A DNA stretch of 64,000 nucleotides from Allolobophora icterica (Eukaryota; Annelida; Clitellata; Crassiclitellata; Lumbricidae): assembly GCA_963556255.1 (NCBI GenBank), contig OY744606.1, positions 72,188,908 through 72,252,907 on the forward strand. Reading direction: 5' to 3'. Under the pieces are notes generated by a model. That model made no database searches. It saw nothing but the letters and a program-made list of their open reading frames with translations, and was not told the origin of the DNA. The stretch's first letter is position 1, and the number at the start of each line of letters is the position of its first letter. Positions 9,447 to 20,896 of this stretch are shown here, one piece after another. Made by a program: the position numbers and the translations under genes.

Positions 9447-10373
9447 ATGGCTCTCCTGCTAGCGTTTCTTGTCTCCGTGGTCGTTTTGACGTCTGCCATC
9501 CGACCTGAAACAGGTGGCGCTGACAGGACTTCTCCGGTTCTCAGTCCGAAGACTGACGGGACCGCGAACAGTCCGTGTTGTGCGATCGACATCCAAGTCC
9601 GGTTGAAAAGGTCACCGTCAACTCCAGGTGTGGGGAAGATCGTTTCCGGTAAAGGCTCTTCCGTTCCTAAACTAAAGCAAAGCCAAGGATCAAAGGGAAA
9701 GGAGACGTTATCGGATATGGAACTCCGATGGCAGAGCACAAGAGACGGGGACGATGGTAAATCCATTGGCAATGATCAAGTGGAGCAAGAAAGAGGGAGT
9801 CTGGAAGAGGTGTTCGAAGAAAGAAGGGACGGAACGTCGAATGGGAAATGGGTTGTCAAAAACGAAACGTCCCGTAACGGAATCAAGCCATCCGCAAAAA
9901 CCGTGGACCGTACAACCGAATCCGACCGGAAAGCAGTGGGATCTCGGAAGCTTGGAGAGGACAGCAGAGGAATCAACCGCTTCCTGTCAGTCGGTTGGTC
10001 AAAGCCTAAGTCCGCTCAAAGCGCAAGGGACACGGGTAACAACAGCTCCAGATCCCGACGAGACCTCAGAGCCATCAAAAGAATGCTCGACGACGCCGGC
10101 ATTACTCCCGTCGACCCAGACGACTTTCCAGAAGAGGAAGGGCCACCGGAAATGAGCGAAGAGGAACCGGAAATGTACGAGGACAACGTCGAGGTTCCGC
10201 AGATGGGAGAATCTGTCTCGGGTGATGCGACGCGCCGACAGGACTTCAGCAAGCGGCCGAAGTACTATCCGGACTGGGGTCCGAAGCGAACCTGGCGGAT
10301 TAACATGATGCGGGTCTGGGGAAAGCGATACCTCTCCGGCTACGACAGGAATCATGCTCTCTGGAACAACTGA
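9447..10373 (+). CDS. Putative neuropeptide precursor, one amidated ...RVW peptide
   Basis: 308 residues, no introns seen. Residues 1-17 (MALLLAFLVSVVVLTSA) are a convincing signal peptide; an in-frame ATG at 9414 would add 11 residues, and I prefer 9447 because the hydrophobic core follows it directly. The frame stays open upstream only because of the CATA array. The body is hydrophilic and low in cysteine (one CC pair near 44), with dibasic sites such as LKR, SRSRR and AIKR. An acidic spacer (DDFPEEEGPPEMSEEEPEM) precedes the C-terminal block. There KR269-270, KR280-281 and GKR292-294 frame two peptides: PKYYPDWGP (271-279) and TWRINMMRVW (282-291). The second is followed by Gly, so C-terminal amidation is predicted. 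A 14-residue tail ends in LWNN. This is the architecture of secreted neuropeptide precursors. I do not recognise the family; the W-x7-W-amide spacing loosely recalls myoinhibitory peptides and MRVW loosely recalls ambulacrarian luqins (..FMRW-amide). Confidence 0.68.
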   Translation: MALLLAFLVSVVVLTSAIRPETGGADRTSPVLSPKTDGTANSPCCAIDIQVRLKRSPSTPGVGKIVSGKGSSVPKLKQSQGSKGKETLSDMELRWQSTRDGDDGKSIGNDQVEQERGSLEEVFEERRDGTSNGKWVVKNETSRNGIKPSAKTVDRTTESDRKAVGSRKLGEDSRGINRFLSVGWSKPKSAQSARDTGNNSSRSRRDLRAIKRMLDDAGITPVDPDDFPEEEGPPEMSEEEPEMYEDNVEVPQMGESVSGDATRRQDFSKRPKYYPDWGPKRTWRINMMRVWGKRYLSGYDRNHALWNN

Positions 10374-10849
10374 ACTTACTGGCTCCGGTTGGCTTTGATG
10401 TTTTTCCTCGATATATTTACGAAAATCGCGTTTAATTTGTTATAGTCCTAGGCGTATTTTAGCTTTTAAATTAGCGAGAATTGGGCGACGGTTATTCATG
10501 AAAAATTAAACATATTTAGTCAAGGCTCGATGTGAATAATTAAATACATACAGTCAAGGCCTTGTGGACATAATTTAGCAGGCATGGCTCTACTTGTGAA
10601 ATTGAACACGTGTAGCTCTGCATGATTAATTACACAAACGAAGGTAGGGGTCCATATTAAGTAATTAAACAGAGTAAGAGCTTGCTTAATTCATTAGCCT
10701 ATTATAATTACATGTATGATGCTCTTTATTGTTGGAACTTCACTTCCACTGCAGAAACAGAATCGGGTCATTTTGTTTTTGTACCGATTTTCAGAATGAA
10801 GGCAGCTACTCAAACAAAATAAATAGTTTAATTTTACGACAAGATTGTT

Positions 10850-11098
10850 GCTCAAGATACAACAAAGGCTACAATGCACTTGCCCGGCAATGCAGTCGCT
10901 GGACGCACTGCATGGAACAGTCTTCCCGACCATGTGAAAGATGCGCCATCTATGGGAACATTTAAATTAAATCAAATGAAACCTATCTTTTTAAACAGTC
11001 ATAATTATGACTGCCATTAACTTTTTGAACTCATGTACAGCGCCCTTTACTTCGGCCTCGGCTGACTATGGCGCTATACAAATCATCTTATTATTAAT
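10850..11098 (+). pseudogene. Degenerate LINE 3' tail
   Basis: Reading across frames gives an A-W-N-S-L-P-D-H-V-K-like segment (10905-10935) followed by a TFK-like block. It then ends in a GGCGCTATACAAAT word (11071-11084) and a TTATTATTAAT tail. This matches the end of 5'-truncated non-LTR elements like that at 7560-8030. It lies about 480 bp downstream of the neuropeptide-like gene. Confidence 0.5.
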
Positions 11099-11100
11099 AT

Positions 11101-11395
11101 TTTTCCCCGAGGTACATATGATCCCTCGGGAGTTCAAAAATTAGGGGGCACTGTTCTGGAATGGCTAGACTTCGCAGATGGTTTTATCAGTGCAAAAGGT
11201 GCTAACAAAAGCGACAGCATTGAAGCGTTGGATAGCCGTAGATAAGCGCTGATAAAGAAAGATAGTCTCTCTATTGTCTCCTGATATTTGGGCTAGGCGG
11301 TAGCCGAGCAGGTTGATCAGTGCGAGGCCTTCCTGATTTATTGGACCCAGAGTTTCAAAGGCCAAGGGCACAAAGCAATATGATGACAAAATGGC
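11101..11395 (-). pseudogene. Retroelement C-terminal fragment, copy 1
   Basis: The minus strand encodes SYCFVPLAFETLGPINQEG...ISGDNRETIFLYQRLSTAIQRFNAVAF. This aligns by eye to the C-terminal halves of the copies at 11493-12055 and 28383-28947. Downstream (11106-11130) it has a hairpin, CCCGAGG..CCTCGGG, shared in part with the copy in the GTPBP6 intron. Upstream it is cut off by an ATT array. Confidence 0.65.
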
Positions 11396-11407
11396 AGTAT
11401 ATTTAGA

Positions 11408-11409
<2 letters not shown>

Positions 11410-11485
<76 letters not shown>

Positions 11486-11486
11486 G
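11410..11486. repeat. (ATT)n microsatellite
   Basis: About 25 TTA units separating two fragments of the same retroelement family. Confidence 0.95.
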
Positions 11487-11492
11487 TTAAAA

Positions 11493-12055
11493 TTATCCGG
11501 TAATATTAAAATCAGGATTCTGGTTCCCCATCGTGCCTAGGCACGCGATAGCATTGAACCTCTGGATTGTGATGGATATTTTTTGTAACAGGAAGAAGGT
11601 TTCTCGTGGATCTTCCGTTATTCTTGTCAACCGTCGTCCGATTTCTATGATAAACGCCGAGCCTTCGTGGTCCAGAGGTCCCATCGTTTCTATTGCGATT
11701 GGTGTGAAACTGTATCTCGTCAATAGCTCCGCGTATTTGGACTTCTTTCGAGTTGCAGCTATTTCTACAGCTCCCCCCGCTGCTGTAGACGTCTCGGCCA
11801 AGTAGAATGGCGCAAAAGTGTCAATAATAGTAACATCCCAAATTAGGGAACGTCCGCTGTTCCACGGAATCAGAGTTTGACCATCAGGTCTTTTCAGGTC
11901 TAGTCGGGAGAGGCCAGCCGGTTCCTTGATTGAAGGGGTGCCTGCCTTAATGAGACTGCGCAGCGCGATGTCATTTATTGATGCGTGTCTAGCATGTCTG
12001 CCGAAGCTTAGTGAGCAAGCCAATTCGTGTGAGCCTCTGGCTAAAACCGTCGTTC
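11493..12055 (-). pseudogene. Retroelement C-terminal fragment with PD-(D/E)XK-like motif, copy 2
   Basis: A 176-residue open frame runs to 11493; readable sequence begins just before it with GSHELACSLSFGRHARHASIND. It contains GTPSIKEPAGLSRLDLKRPDGQTLIPW, then LIWDVTIID, and ends RFNAIACLGTMG. The RPDG...WDVT spacing looks like a PD-(D/E)XK nuclease core. The preceding H-E-L-A-C..R-H-A-R-H resembles the CCHC/RH block found before the restriction-like endonuclease of R2/NeSL-type LINEs. I recall closely similar tails on multi-copy reverse transcriptase proteins of marine invertebrates, but cannot assign a clade. The 5' side abuts an ATT array and no reverse transcriptase is present. Confidence 0.6.
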
Positions 12056-12056
12056 C

Positions 12057-12122
<66 letters not shown>

Positions 12123-12165
12123 TTTTTTTTTTTTTATATTTTTTTTTTATTTTTTATTGTTATTA

Positions 12166-12234
<69 letters not shown>

Positions 12235-12330
12235 CATACATACATACATACATACATACATACATACATACATACATACATACATACATACATACATACA
12301 TACATACATACATACATACATACATACATG
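12056..12330. repeat. Compound (ATT)n, T-rich and (CATA)n microsatellite
   Basis: TTA units 12056-12120, a T-rich bridge, ATT units 12170-12232, then CATA units 12233-12330. It borders the retroelement fragment at 11493-12055. Confidence 0.95.
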
Positions 12331-13280
12331 CATATATATCATTCAAATGTATACGTACAAACATAGCCTACATACATGCATAATTGCAAATATAATCATG
12401 CATTGTATACGCATACGTATGCACACATACACGCATGCTTACGTGTACTTGAATGGAGTCCTGATTCGGTGGATATCCCACATCTGAGGATGAACTGATA
12501 GACACACACAGTGGCCTGAAAAACAAATCTGAGATTGCGTGCTGACCCCATGGAGTGCGAGCGTCAAGTCCATTGAGATGTGAATAGAGGTCAACCAATC
12601 GAATTTCTTCAGGAGCAGCTGTACTATACTGAGTTCAGCCCACAAAGGCACTCGGTCTTTGTTGAGTCTATAGGAGAAGCCTTTTAGTATCATCTAAGAT
12701 CACGGGTTTCCACAAACAAATGCACCTAGAGGCCCTAGCCTATTTAGAAGAAGAAAATGGACAGCCAGAGGAAATTTCAAATACATCTATCCAGTCTTAA
12801 TATAGCACGTTTTAAAGTATCTCTCAGAAGAAATAAATGATGTTTAACTTCATTAAGTACGCCGTAAATTTGGCTGATGAAATGGAGAGTGTAAATTAAA
12901 AGAGGCTGCGTTGTTACAGGTTTCGGCATATTTGAAAATTCATTTGCAATTATGAAATTCTGCGACAAAGGTGCATGAAACATGAACGGATTGACACGTG
13001 GAGTGCTTTGGAGGATCTGTCCCATAAACATACGCGTCTCTAAATACTATGATGGTCGACAGCAGGCAATATAGTCTTGATTGTGTCCCTGCTTGAACTT
13101 AAATTTATCACCACAGAAACGATAGCAAAACAAGTCCTTTCTATCCATGGATTCAACGACATATATTTAATACGTAGGACTAGCCTTGTTGTGTTCTACA
13201 GCAATAAGCTTATGTACAGCTGTATATCAATATATAACATATACTATGTTCATATGTACATTTTGTTATACATTGTTGTG

Positions 13281-13284
<4 letters not shown>
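12331..13284. other. Intergenic, no gene recognised
   Basis: A short segment at 12789-12830 (TCTTAATATAGCACGTTTTAAAGTATC) resembles 20163-20192 within a LINE tail, so a decayed retroposon end is likely. Minus-strand ORFs here show no domain. Confidence 0.35.

Positions 13285-13321
<37 letters not shown>
13285..13321. repeat. (TA)n microsatellite
   Basis: About 18 TA units. Confidence 0.95.
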
Positions 13322-13323
<2 letters not shown>

Positions 13324-13418
13324 ACAGTTGTAATGTGCTTATGTTATGGTTATGACCGTGATGACCCACAGTAGGTCTGCTTTAATGTTTCAGAAGAATA
13401 GACATGGTCCATGAAAAC

Positions 13419-14301
13419 TAGGGACCTGCGAAGCTTCGATATTCGATTCGAAAACGAATCGGGCGGCGGTATTCGATTCGATTCGAAAATGGTGTCATGA
13501 TTCGAAAACATTTCGATTCGTTTTTGTGAAAAATGATTAGACTTGACGCACTTTGTTGACAACAAATTGTTGTAATTGTTTACTGCTCGTGGAATGGTTG
13601 TTGAGTTTCTGCGTGCAACGCGGCACTCGACGACCGCAAACCCTCTGGCACGAAAATGGTGCCTATAATTAGAATAGGCCTATTATTTATACTCCGCTCA
13701 GATCAGGGGTGGGCAACATACGGCCTGCGGGCCAGATCCAGTCTCTGGGACCTTTGGACCGGCCCTTGACATGTCTTTTTTATTAGTATTGTACCATAAA
13801 AGTTATTCTGCAATATTTATTTTGAGTAAAATTAATATTGTCTCACTTTCTGGGGCAAAATTAATCTGCAAAAATTAGCCTGCGATTGGCATACAGCCCC
13901 AGAGCTGCCCTTAACATCTTAGGGCGGCTCTCTGTTAAAAAGAAGTTGTCCATGCCCGGCTTAAATGTATGTACACCAAAGTGCGGTTATGCAATTGGTA
14001 CAATAAAGAATATACTTACTTACTTACTTACTTAACTCGTACATTTTTTATTATTTGTGTTATTGTTAATTCTGTTACTTAGCTTAATGTTTAGTTTAAT
14101 TGATTTTTTAAACTGCAGAAAAGCTATTAATATTTTGATACTGACAGGGGTAGCCTACGCCTGTGCTCTCAAGTGCACACCACATGAATATCAAACGTGG
14201 TACCCGCTGATTCGATTCGAGATTCGAATCGAATTCGAATCTTTACCCCGATTCGATTCGAGATTCGATTCGACGAAAAATTTACGATTCGCAGGTCCCT
14301 A
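13419..14301. mobile_element. hAT-type non-autonomous transposon with 8-bp target duplication
   Basis: Terminal inverted repeats are TAGGGACCTGCGAA and TTCGCAGGTCCCTA. The flanks carry an exact 8-bp duplication ATGAAAAC (13411-13418 and 14302-14309), fitting the Ac-type hAT preference nTnnnnAn. Both subterminal regions are packed with ATTCGATTCGA words in both orientations, likely transposase-binding repeats. The middle is not transposase coding: it contains a second hAT-like element and a retroposon-like tail (AATAAAG..ACTTACTTACTT, about 14001-14034). Confidence 0.85.
13704..13959. mobile_element. Second hAT-like MITE nested in the previous element
   Basis: It starts CAGGGGTGGGCAACATACGG, a terminus characteristic of many hAT/Charlie-type MITEs. 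The right end (AGTTGTCCATGCCCGG) is its degenerate inverted copy. The target duplication is no longer clear. Confidence 0.55.
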
Positions 14302-14309
14302 ATGAAAAC

Positions 14310-15228
14310 CTTTATTATGTCCTAGCCTATATAATTATTTTCGTAAATTTATATAGCACAACTTCTTGAGAAACCAATCAGAGGCACTCTCTACAGTCTA
14401 CACTATCCTAAACGATGTTAACCGCAATTAAGAAACGGGAAGTATGCTACATCAGAAACCGAGCAGTGCTCAGGTATAGCATACATATATATAGCCTACA
14501 TATGCATCCTACACGCAAATGTACTTAGGCCTATACATATCCCTCTATGTACTTAAATATATACATGGTAGTTGATACAGTGAACTAGTTTCAAAGGCTG
14601 GCTATAGTCACTTGGAATCTTCAAAGGCAAGGACGCGGTGTCCTTTGAGATAGGACGATGAGCGCTTCTTATATATCGTTTCGACGGTTGAAATCCATCC
14701 GGTATTTTCTCTAAAGCCGTAAAAGAACTTTCTGCATTAGGCTAAATACATCGAAGCATCGTCAACTGCCCCCAGTAGCAGCAACTAGGTTAGTCCACAC
14801 ACGCACGTCTAAAATTATTTTGCCTTCATCTACTTTCCAATTTATTTATAAAGTGTAAACACGAGGCTCAGTAGATACATGTATAGTGGACAACATAAAA
14901 CATACCCATCAAGGAAGGTAATAGCTGCAGAGAGTAGAATTTAAATGTTCCTATAATAATGGAGCACAGTCATTGTGGCACATACTGCCAGACACTTGTG
15001 TATACTTGTGTATACAAAAGAAGCCCAGTGTTACGGTTTGCCAATCGCTACAGAAGAGTTTGTCTGCGAGCGTGTAATAATACTGGTATCAGCTATTGCC
15101 CTGCATATTAATCGATTACATACTTATCTCATAGCCTATTTATATGCACATAATACATGTACTTAATAATTAGGCCTATGTGTATGTTTCGCTGTATACA
15201 TATACACGTACATATACTACAAGTTTAG
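14310..15228. other. Intergenic, nothing recognised
   Basis: No domain-bearing ORF, RNA gene or structured repeat was seen. Confidence 0.5.
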
Positions 15229-15464
15229 GCCCCGTGATGGCTCAGTGGTAAGTTCGGCGCCTTGTGACCAGAGGATTGCAGGTTCGAATCCCACTCTAGC
15301 CACTGCGTACGGACCTTGGGCAAGTCCTTCACTCGCAATTGCTCGTGGCGCTTCGGCGTGAAAACTCCGAGACAGTATCAAATGCTGCAGTCGTGAGCGC
15401 CTCTGAGTAGTAGTTGACTTCGAGAGGCGCTATAGAAATATACGGAATAAATAAATAAATAAAA
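15229..15464 (+). mobile_element. tRNA-derived SINE, copy 1
   Basis: The head is tRNA-like: A box TGGCTCAGTGGT (15238-15249) and B box GGTTCGAATCC (about 15281). A conserved middle follows (GGACCTTGGGCAAGTCCTTC, start of a CORE-SINE-like segment), then a tail ending GGCGCTATAGAAATATACGG and an (AATA)n run. Two reverse-orientation copies are at 25120-25376 and 63703-63937. RNA polymerase III would transcribe it. Confidence 0.88.
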
Positions 15465-15599
15465 TAATATGCTCAGTGCCCGGAAAGTAAATCCATCGAG
15501 GCAAAGAGGCAGCCTATCATGGATAAGGAGAAGAAGAGAAAGTCTCATAGGCTAACCCCAAAAGGCAACCACTGATATGAAGTGTTGGAGACTTCATTT

Positions 15600-15795
15600 T
15601 CTTAGCCTCGGTATCGTGAGGGCGGGTCGCCAGTCCTCTCCCTCACCGTCTGATCGCACCACCGACGGCGTTGGCTAGGGGGCACAAGTGGAGCAGAAAT
15701 CTCGGAACAAACTCGTCCTGACGAAGATTTGAACTCCGGAGCTCTCGGTTGACAGGCCAGCAAGCTACCAAATAGCCTATCGTGCATGCCAAGTG
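15600..15795 (-). mobile_element. Second tRNA-derived SINE type
   Basis: On the minus strand a tRNA-like head (TGGTAGCTTGCTGG as A box, GAGTTCAAATC as B box) is followed by about 110 bp of unrelated body. It differs from the family at 15229. Only one copy was seen here, so the boundaries are approximate. Confidence 0.5.
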
Positions 15796-16183
15796 AAAGG
15801 TGTTTTGAGATGGAATGACGCGAGAGCCGGAGAAGAACGAGCAGATGTAGGTAAAGATTTCCTGCTCTCGGTGACTCAAGAGCCTAAGAGAAGGAGCTGA
15901 GCAACTGCCGTAAACGACCAACGGCGAGGTATGGGAGAGTTTGCTTTCTTTCACTTTATTACTGTTTTGACGCTTGAAATATCGGAGAAATTGGCGTGTT
16001 CGATAAGAAGATGTCTTCATTGTACGTCCGATGGATGACCATCTGCCCAGTCATCCGTCTTTCTCAGGCACAACAGCAAGAGGCAGCGAAAGCCGACGAT
16101 GAGCAATTGTCAGGTCTCTTAAGTTTCAGGGAAAGTAAACATCCGACGACCGTGTGGTTCTCGGAAAAGCAAGACAGAGATAG

Positions 16184-16560
<377 letters not shown>

Positions 16561-16568
16561 AGAAAGAC

Positions 16569-17109
16569 AGAGCATATAAAGATTAAAGCCGCTGAGGAGG
16601 AGTAGGAGGAGAAAGAGAAAGAGGAGGAGAAAGAGGAGGAGGAGGAGAAGGAGGAGACAGAAGAAGAAAGACATACAGAGATACATAGGCATCGATGACA
16701 CGATATTCTTAATGTGCAGAAGATCCCAGTATTTGAAGTTTCAGATATAGCCTACAAGTCAAGACATTATTTTGACAAACCCCGAGTCTGCGATTTGCAG
16801 ATAAAGCAATTTGGCAAACTATAGCTATTAGCTCGCTGAGTTTGGGGGGCGTACGTCCATTAGGCCATTGTTGAAAATGCCACAGTCTCACTTCGCAGAT
16901 ACAATTGTTATAACTGCCTGTCTGTCTGTCTGGTTTTTTGTCTGTCTGTTTGATTGTCTATCTGTCCTTTTTGTTTCTTGAAAGACAAACAGTAAGACAA
17001 ACAACAATACAGACCAGTCTGATTGTCAAAATAATGTCTTGACTTGTAGGCTATATCTGTTTGTTATCTGTTTTTGGCAGACGTGGTAAAGAAATAGGTT
17101 CATGGATGC

Positions 17110-17190
<81 letters not shown>

Positions 17191-17230
17191 GCATATAAAG
17201 ATTAAAGACGCTGAGGAGGAGTAGGAGGAG
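16569..17230. repeat. Direct repeat enclosing a 37-bp perfect inverted repeat
   Basis: AGAGCATATAAAGATTAAAG plus the following CTGAGGAGGAGTAGGAG block occurs at 16569-16611 and again at 17188-17230, each time right after a CAGA array, with one mismatch. Between them lies a perfect 37-bp inverted repeat, 16742-16778 against 17023-17059 (starts CAGATATAGCCTACAAGTCA). The 244-bp spacer contains TGTC- and GACA-rich tracts that can also pair. Confidence 0.85.
17111..17190. repeat. (CAGA)n microsatellite
   Basis: About 20 CAGA units. Confidence 0.95.
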
Positions 17231-19454
17231 GAGGAACAGGAGAAGGAGGAGGACAGACAGGCAGGAGGAGGACAGACAGACAGACAGATTCTCTCTCTCT
17301 CTGTCTCAGGCAGATAGCTAGACAGATATTATGAATCACTTACACGATCGACTTCATAAGTCCATCGATCCGAAGTCCAGCGGATTTTTCTTCTCTGTCC
17401 TTCTTTTCCTCCTTCCTTCCTTCTTCCGCTTCTCCTCTTCTTCCTTCTCCGCCTCCTCGCTTGTCTTACTGCTTTGACTTGAACAGCTTTCCCAGAGTGC
17501 AAGCCGTCTGCATTTGACACCCGGGTTGAGATCATCCCAACTTCCTGCGGGGCTAGCATCAGCTCAGGATAATGGCACTTCTGCCCTATAGCCTTGCCTA
17601 CACATGTATATGCATATCTCAGTTCAATTCCTCGAGCGAGCTTAACCAATAGTGTCGTTAAATTATCACAGAAACCGTTTTGGGTCAAATTGTAGCATTT
17701 AAAGTTGGACTCGCCAACAAGTTGCAGGAAGAGATTCAGAACGAAACTGACAACGGTCTTGCATAATAGCCTATCCACTGCGGGGCATTGTTAGGCGTAC
17801 CTGTGTGACTTACACAGAACTCTACCACCGTATACCGGTGTGGATTGTCGTCTTCGGCTCTCCTGCCATTGTCATTTCTTTTAGACTCTTTTGAAGATGC
17901 TTTTGTTTCTTTTTCTGTTTCCGTCAGTCCATTCTTTTCATTTCTGCTCCACTCATTCAAGTCATTTCTCCTCTTCGTTCTTCTTCTGCTCTTCAATTTC
18001 TCCACCACTCAGCCTTTCTCTTGCCTTGTTTGCTTTAAGGTCAAACTAACTTGTTCATTTATCTTATATATGGATGGATAGATGGGTGGATGTGCAGATA
18101 CGGACAGATAGACAGATATGCAAGAACATAGGCTAACAGACAGATATACAAAAACACACAAACACACACACACACACACACTTCGAACGAAATAGGCCGA
18201 CATATACAAAGGCAGGTAGAAGAATAGGCCTAGATCTTTTGTGGTTTGTAGTCAATTCCTTTCATTATTTTTATTAATTACCCATTCGCAGTCTACCAAC
18301 TTAGCGTTACGACTTACGAGTCATAATAAACAGGCGCTTGTGATTCACAGACAGCACTGGTTACAGCCGACCCCCGCATCAGAACCAGAATTACTGTAAC
18401 GCGTCGTAAATCTTGGCTACCTAAATGAACATCGAATGCCAGAAAGACAGACAGACAGACAAACCAACATCTAATGTCAACCCCAAATTACGACAAGGCA
18501 ATGAAGCGAGACATCGGCTCCAGCCAACCGATAAGAAAGTATTGCGCAATTATAAGCATCGAGTGTAGTCTGTCGGAAACGGGACATTATTATTTGTCAG
18601 TACGAAACGAATTAGTGGCGAAATTGTCTCGACCTGAACGCCTTAATTATTGGAGGGCTTTTATCGTTCCGCCAATATCCGCCTGGGTATACGCTGTTGA
18701 ATAATAACGAACTCGATAACAAAGTTATGCCGATTGTTATGGGCTGTTATTGTATTCGTTATTAAATCTGCAATTATGAGAGCGACGTGAATCTGTTCCG
18801 GATATAAAACTGTGACATTGGACCGAGGAGACGGAGAAATGGGGTGAAACGATGAAGAGGGTAATTGAACACTGGACTATATTCGACTGATATTACGATA
18901 TAATATTATATGGAACCTCCTATAACGCAGGGCAATTGATACGATTGCCTAGACGTGTCGGGTTCATCAGAGATCTTGGCAATCTTGCCTGTTCTTTTCT
19001 GTTTCATCTCTGTATTACAATGTTAGTATCGTATTAGGCACACTCATTGATTCTTATGATATTGTATCATAACTTTGACGTGCTTCCACGTATATTGGAC
19101 GGATCCAGAGTTTAACATCTCATGGCAACAGAGGTCTTTGACGTCGACAGAAATTATTTTGGCTGTATACAGCTCAATTGTGTATATTGATGAAAGTTAT
19201 ATTTATTGATATTGCATATTAAAAAAACTGTGTGTATAGTGATGAAAGTTCGAGTTTATATAGGGCCTTTCGCATTATAATTTATATTGGCAAACACGGA
19301 ACAATTTCTGGGTCCGAGTCTCCGAGATGTTGGGGAAAGGCCTGTCGGAAGGCAGTGAAACTGCCGGTCAGAGCAGTGTGCTAGTTTATAGATGACTATT
19401 ATAGTAATTCTAACTACCGGTACCCATTTAAATATACTTTTCGAACCTTGTTTC
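17231..19454. other. Intergenic, no gene recognised
   Basis: Pyrimidine- and purine-rich tracts around 17380-17460 and 17870-18010 produce minus- or plus-strand ORFs of low complexity only. A short CA/GT run lies at 18155-18180. No domain or RNA gene was seen. Confidence 0.4.
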
Positions 19455-19925
19455 CAGTGGCGGCGATCTTGTCTGAGAGGTGGGGGGGGGGGGACAAATT
19501 CGGCCTTGGTCTGGTTGATTACCTTTTTTTAAGAATTCATCTGCAGAAATTTTTTTTAGATAACTTGATGACTTTCATGTAAGTTCATCTCCTGAAAAAG
19601 TTGATGACCTTTTTTTAGTCCTTCACCTTTTTTACAACTTTTTCAAGGATCTCCATATACCCCATATCCAACATGATCACCTTTTTTCGAAACGTCGTGT
19701 CATCGATCGTCCTTTCTGAGATTTTTCGGGGGGACACTTCTCCTTATAAATTTCATTTTTACCTCATCTGCTCAAAAAAGGCTGTGAAAACCATCACACG
19801 CAATTACAATTCTTGGCCTTTTTTGGTGTTTCTTCAAAATTTGGGGGGTCAGATGCATGGCGTGTCCCCCCACTCTTAAAGGTGGGGGGTCTTGTCCCCG
19901 CGACCCCCCTAGATCGCCGCCCATG
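19455..19925. mobile_element. CAGTGGCGGCGATCT-type MITE, copy 1, 8-bp duplication
   Basis: Ends CAGTGGCGGCGATCTTG and CTAGATCGCCGCCCATG are inverted repeats (14 of 17 match). The exact 8-bp duplication CTTGTTTC flanks it (19447-19454, 19926-19933). G-rich and C-rich strings lie next to each end. Copy 2 at 24103-24380 shares both ends, including an ACTCTTAAAG..GGGTCTTGTCCCC segment. hAT-type by duplication length. Confidence 0.82.
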
Positions 19926-20127
19926 CTTGTTTCCAAATGTTTAACTCGAGGTTTTTAGTCCATCGCCTTTTTGTGCACACTTTCGGTCTTCTGTTTCCTC
20001 TCGGATTCACTTCTTGGCTTTCAACTAGCTCTGGAATTTGTCTTGCACCCACGAGTTTGCTTAGTAGCCACCATCGACTTATTGCAATGGCACTACAGGA
20101 GTTCTCAGATCATTAGTATTCTCTTTC

Positions 20128-20465
20128 CCTAAGACATAGGGTCCCTATGTATCAAAACACTTAATATAGCGCCTTTTAAGTGTCTCACAAAAGCGTCGCA
20201 CACGTGGCAATATCTGACTGATCTATACAAGTGCGTTTTAAGACAGATTGATAATGGTTGCTGCACAGGGCCGAGTGCAACAGCGCGGAAATGCAATGGA
20301 ACAGTGTTCCATGAAGATGGTCCGGTACATGAGCTCGAGTTGAAGTGCGGAAGCGCGGCACTTGCATATCTCCAAAGATAGTATAGCGCAACGATCGTCG
20401 ACATATGGCCGAACTGTCTCCAGATCAGCCCCTGATTACCATTTAGCTCCTTAGCACGAACCACT
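20128..20465 (-). pseudogene. LINE 3' tail on the minus strand
   Basis: The minus strand reads SSSCTGPSSWNTVPLHFRA...LKTHLYRSVRYC, equivalent to the SxxVAGPxxWNSLP...FKxxLK tail after LINE reverse transcriptases. A TTAAAAGGCGCTATATT word follows toward 20160. No reverse transcriptase is present. Confidence 0.65.
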
Positions 20466-20829
20466 GTGCCGTAGGAGTGTAACCCTATGAAAGAAATCTG
20501 GATGTCGGAACAGTTCAGCAGTGATTACGAAATTCTCTTTTTCCCACCCTGTTTTTTGTCTGGATTGCCTTTTGGATTGGGTAGAACGCGCCAATATCCG
20601 ACAAATACAATCCTGTCGCAGCGGATATATTCTGAACTAACTAGCGAGACGGTTCCTTCTCGTCCAATCGCAACCTAATGTCACAGACAATAAATATGCA
20701 TTTGTAGCTGGTAGCAAACAGTATGGAGGAGAGACCCACGGACACCTGCTAAATGTAGAGGATCAAGTCAAGAAAATCCCCGACCCTTCAATACACCTAT
20801 CCACTCCTCATCTCTCACTTTCACCTTCG

Positions 20830-20896
20830 ACCCTACTGTATGCAGTATCAATATTCGTTCTGCAATAAACGAATATTGATTGATTGATTGATTGAT
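20830..20896 (+). repeat. Retroposon tail ending in (ATTG)n
   Basis: TTCTGCAATAAACGAATATTGATTGATTG: an AATAAA signal then a GATT-type tail. The same end occurs at 38340-38472 and, shorter, at 62335-62366. Confidence 0.6.

Noticed and set aside
9754..10355. Other-frame ORFs over the neuropeptide-like gene
   Set aside because: They lack a signal peptide or cleavage-site organisation and overlap the better frame.
12011..12487. ORFs rich in Y, L, I and HTYI
   Set aside because: They read ATT and CATA microsatellites.
15229..15300. Functional tRNA gene
   Set aside because: A and B boxes are present but the sequence lacks a foldable cloverleaf, is continued by a SINE body and is repeated elsewhere.
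17329..17778. 149-residue minus ORF with a basic C-terminus
   Set aside because: The basic part reads a CTTCTTCC tract and the rest has no recognised domain.
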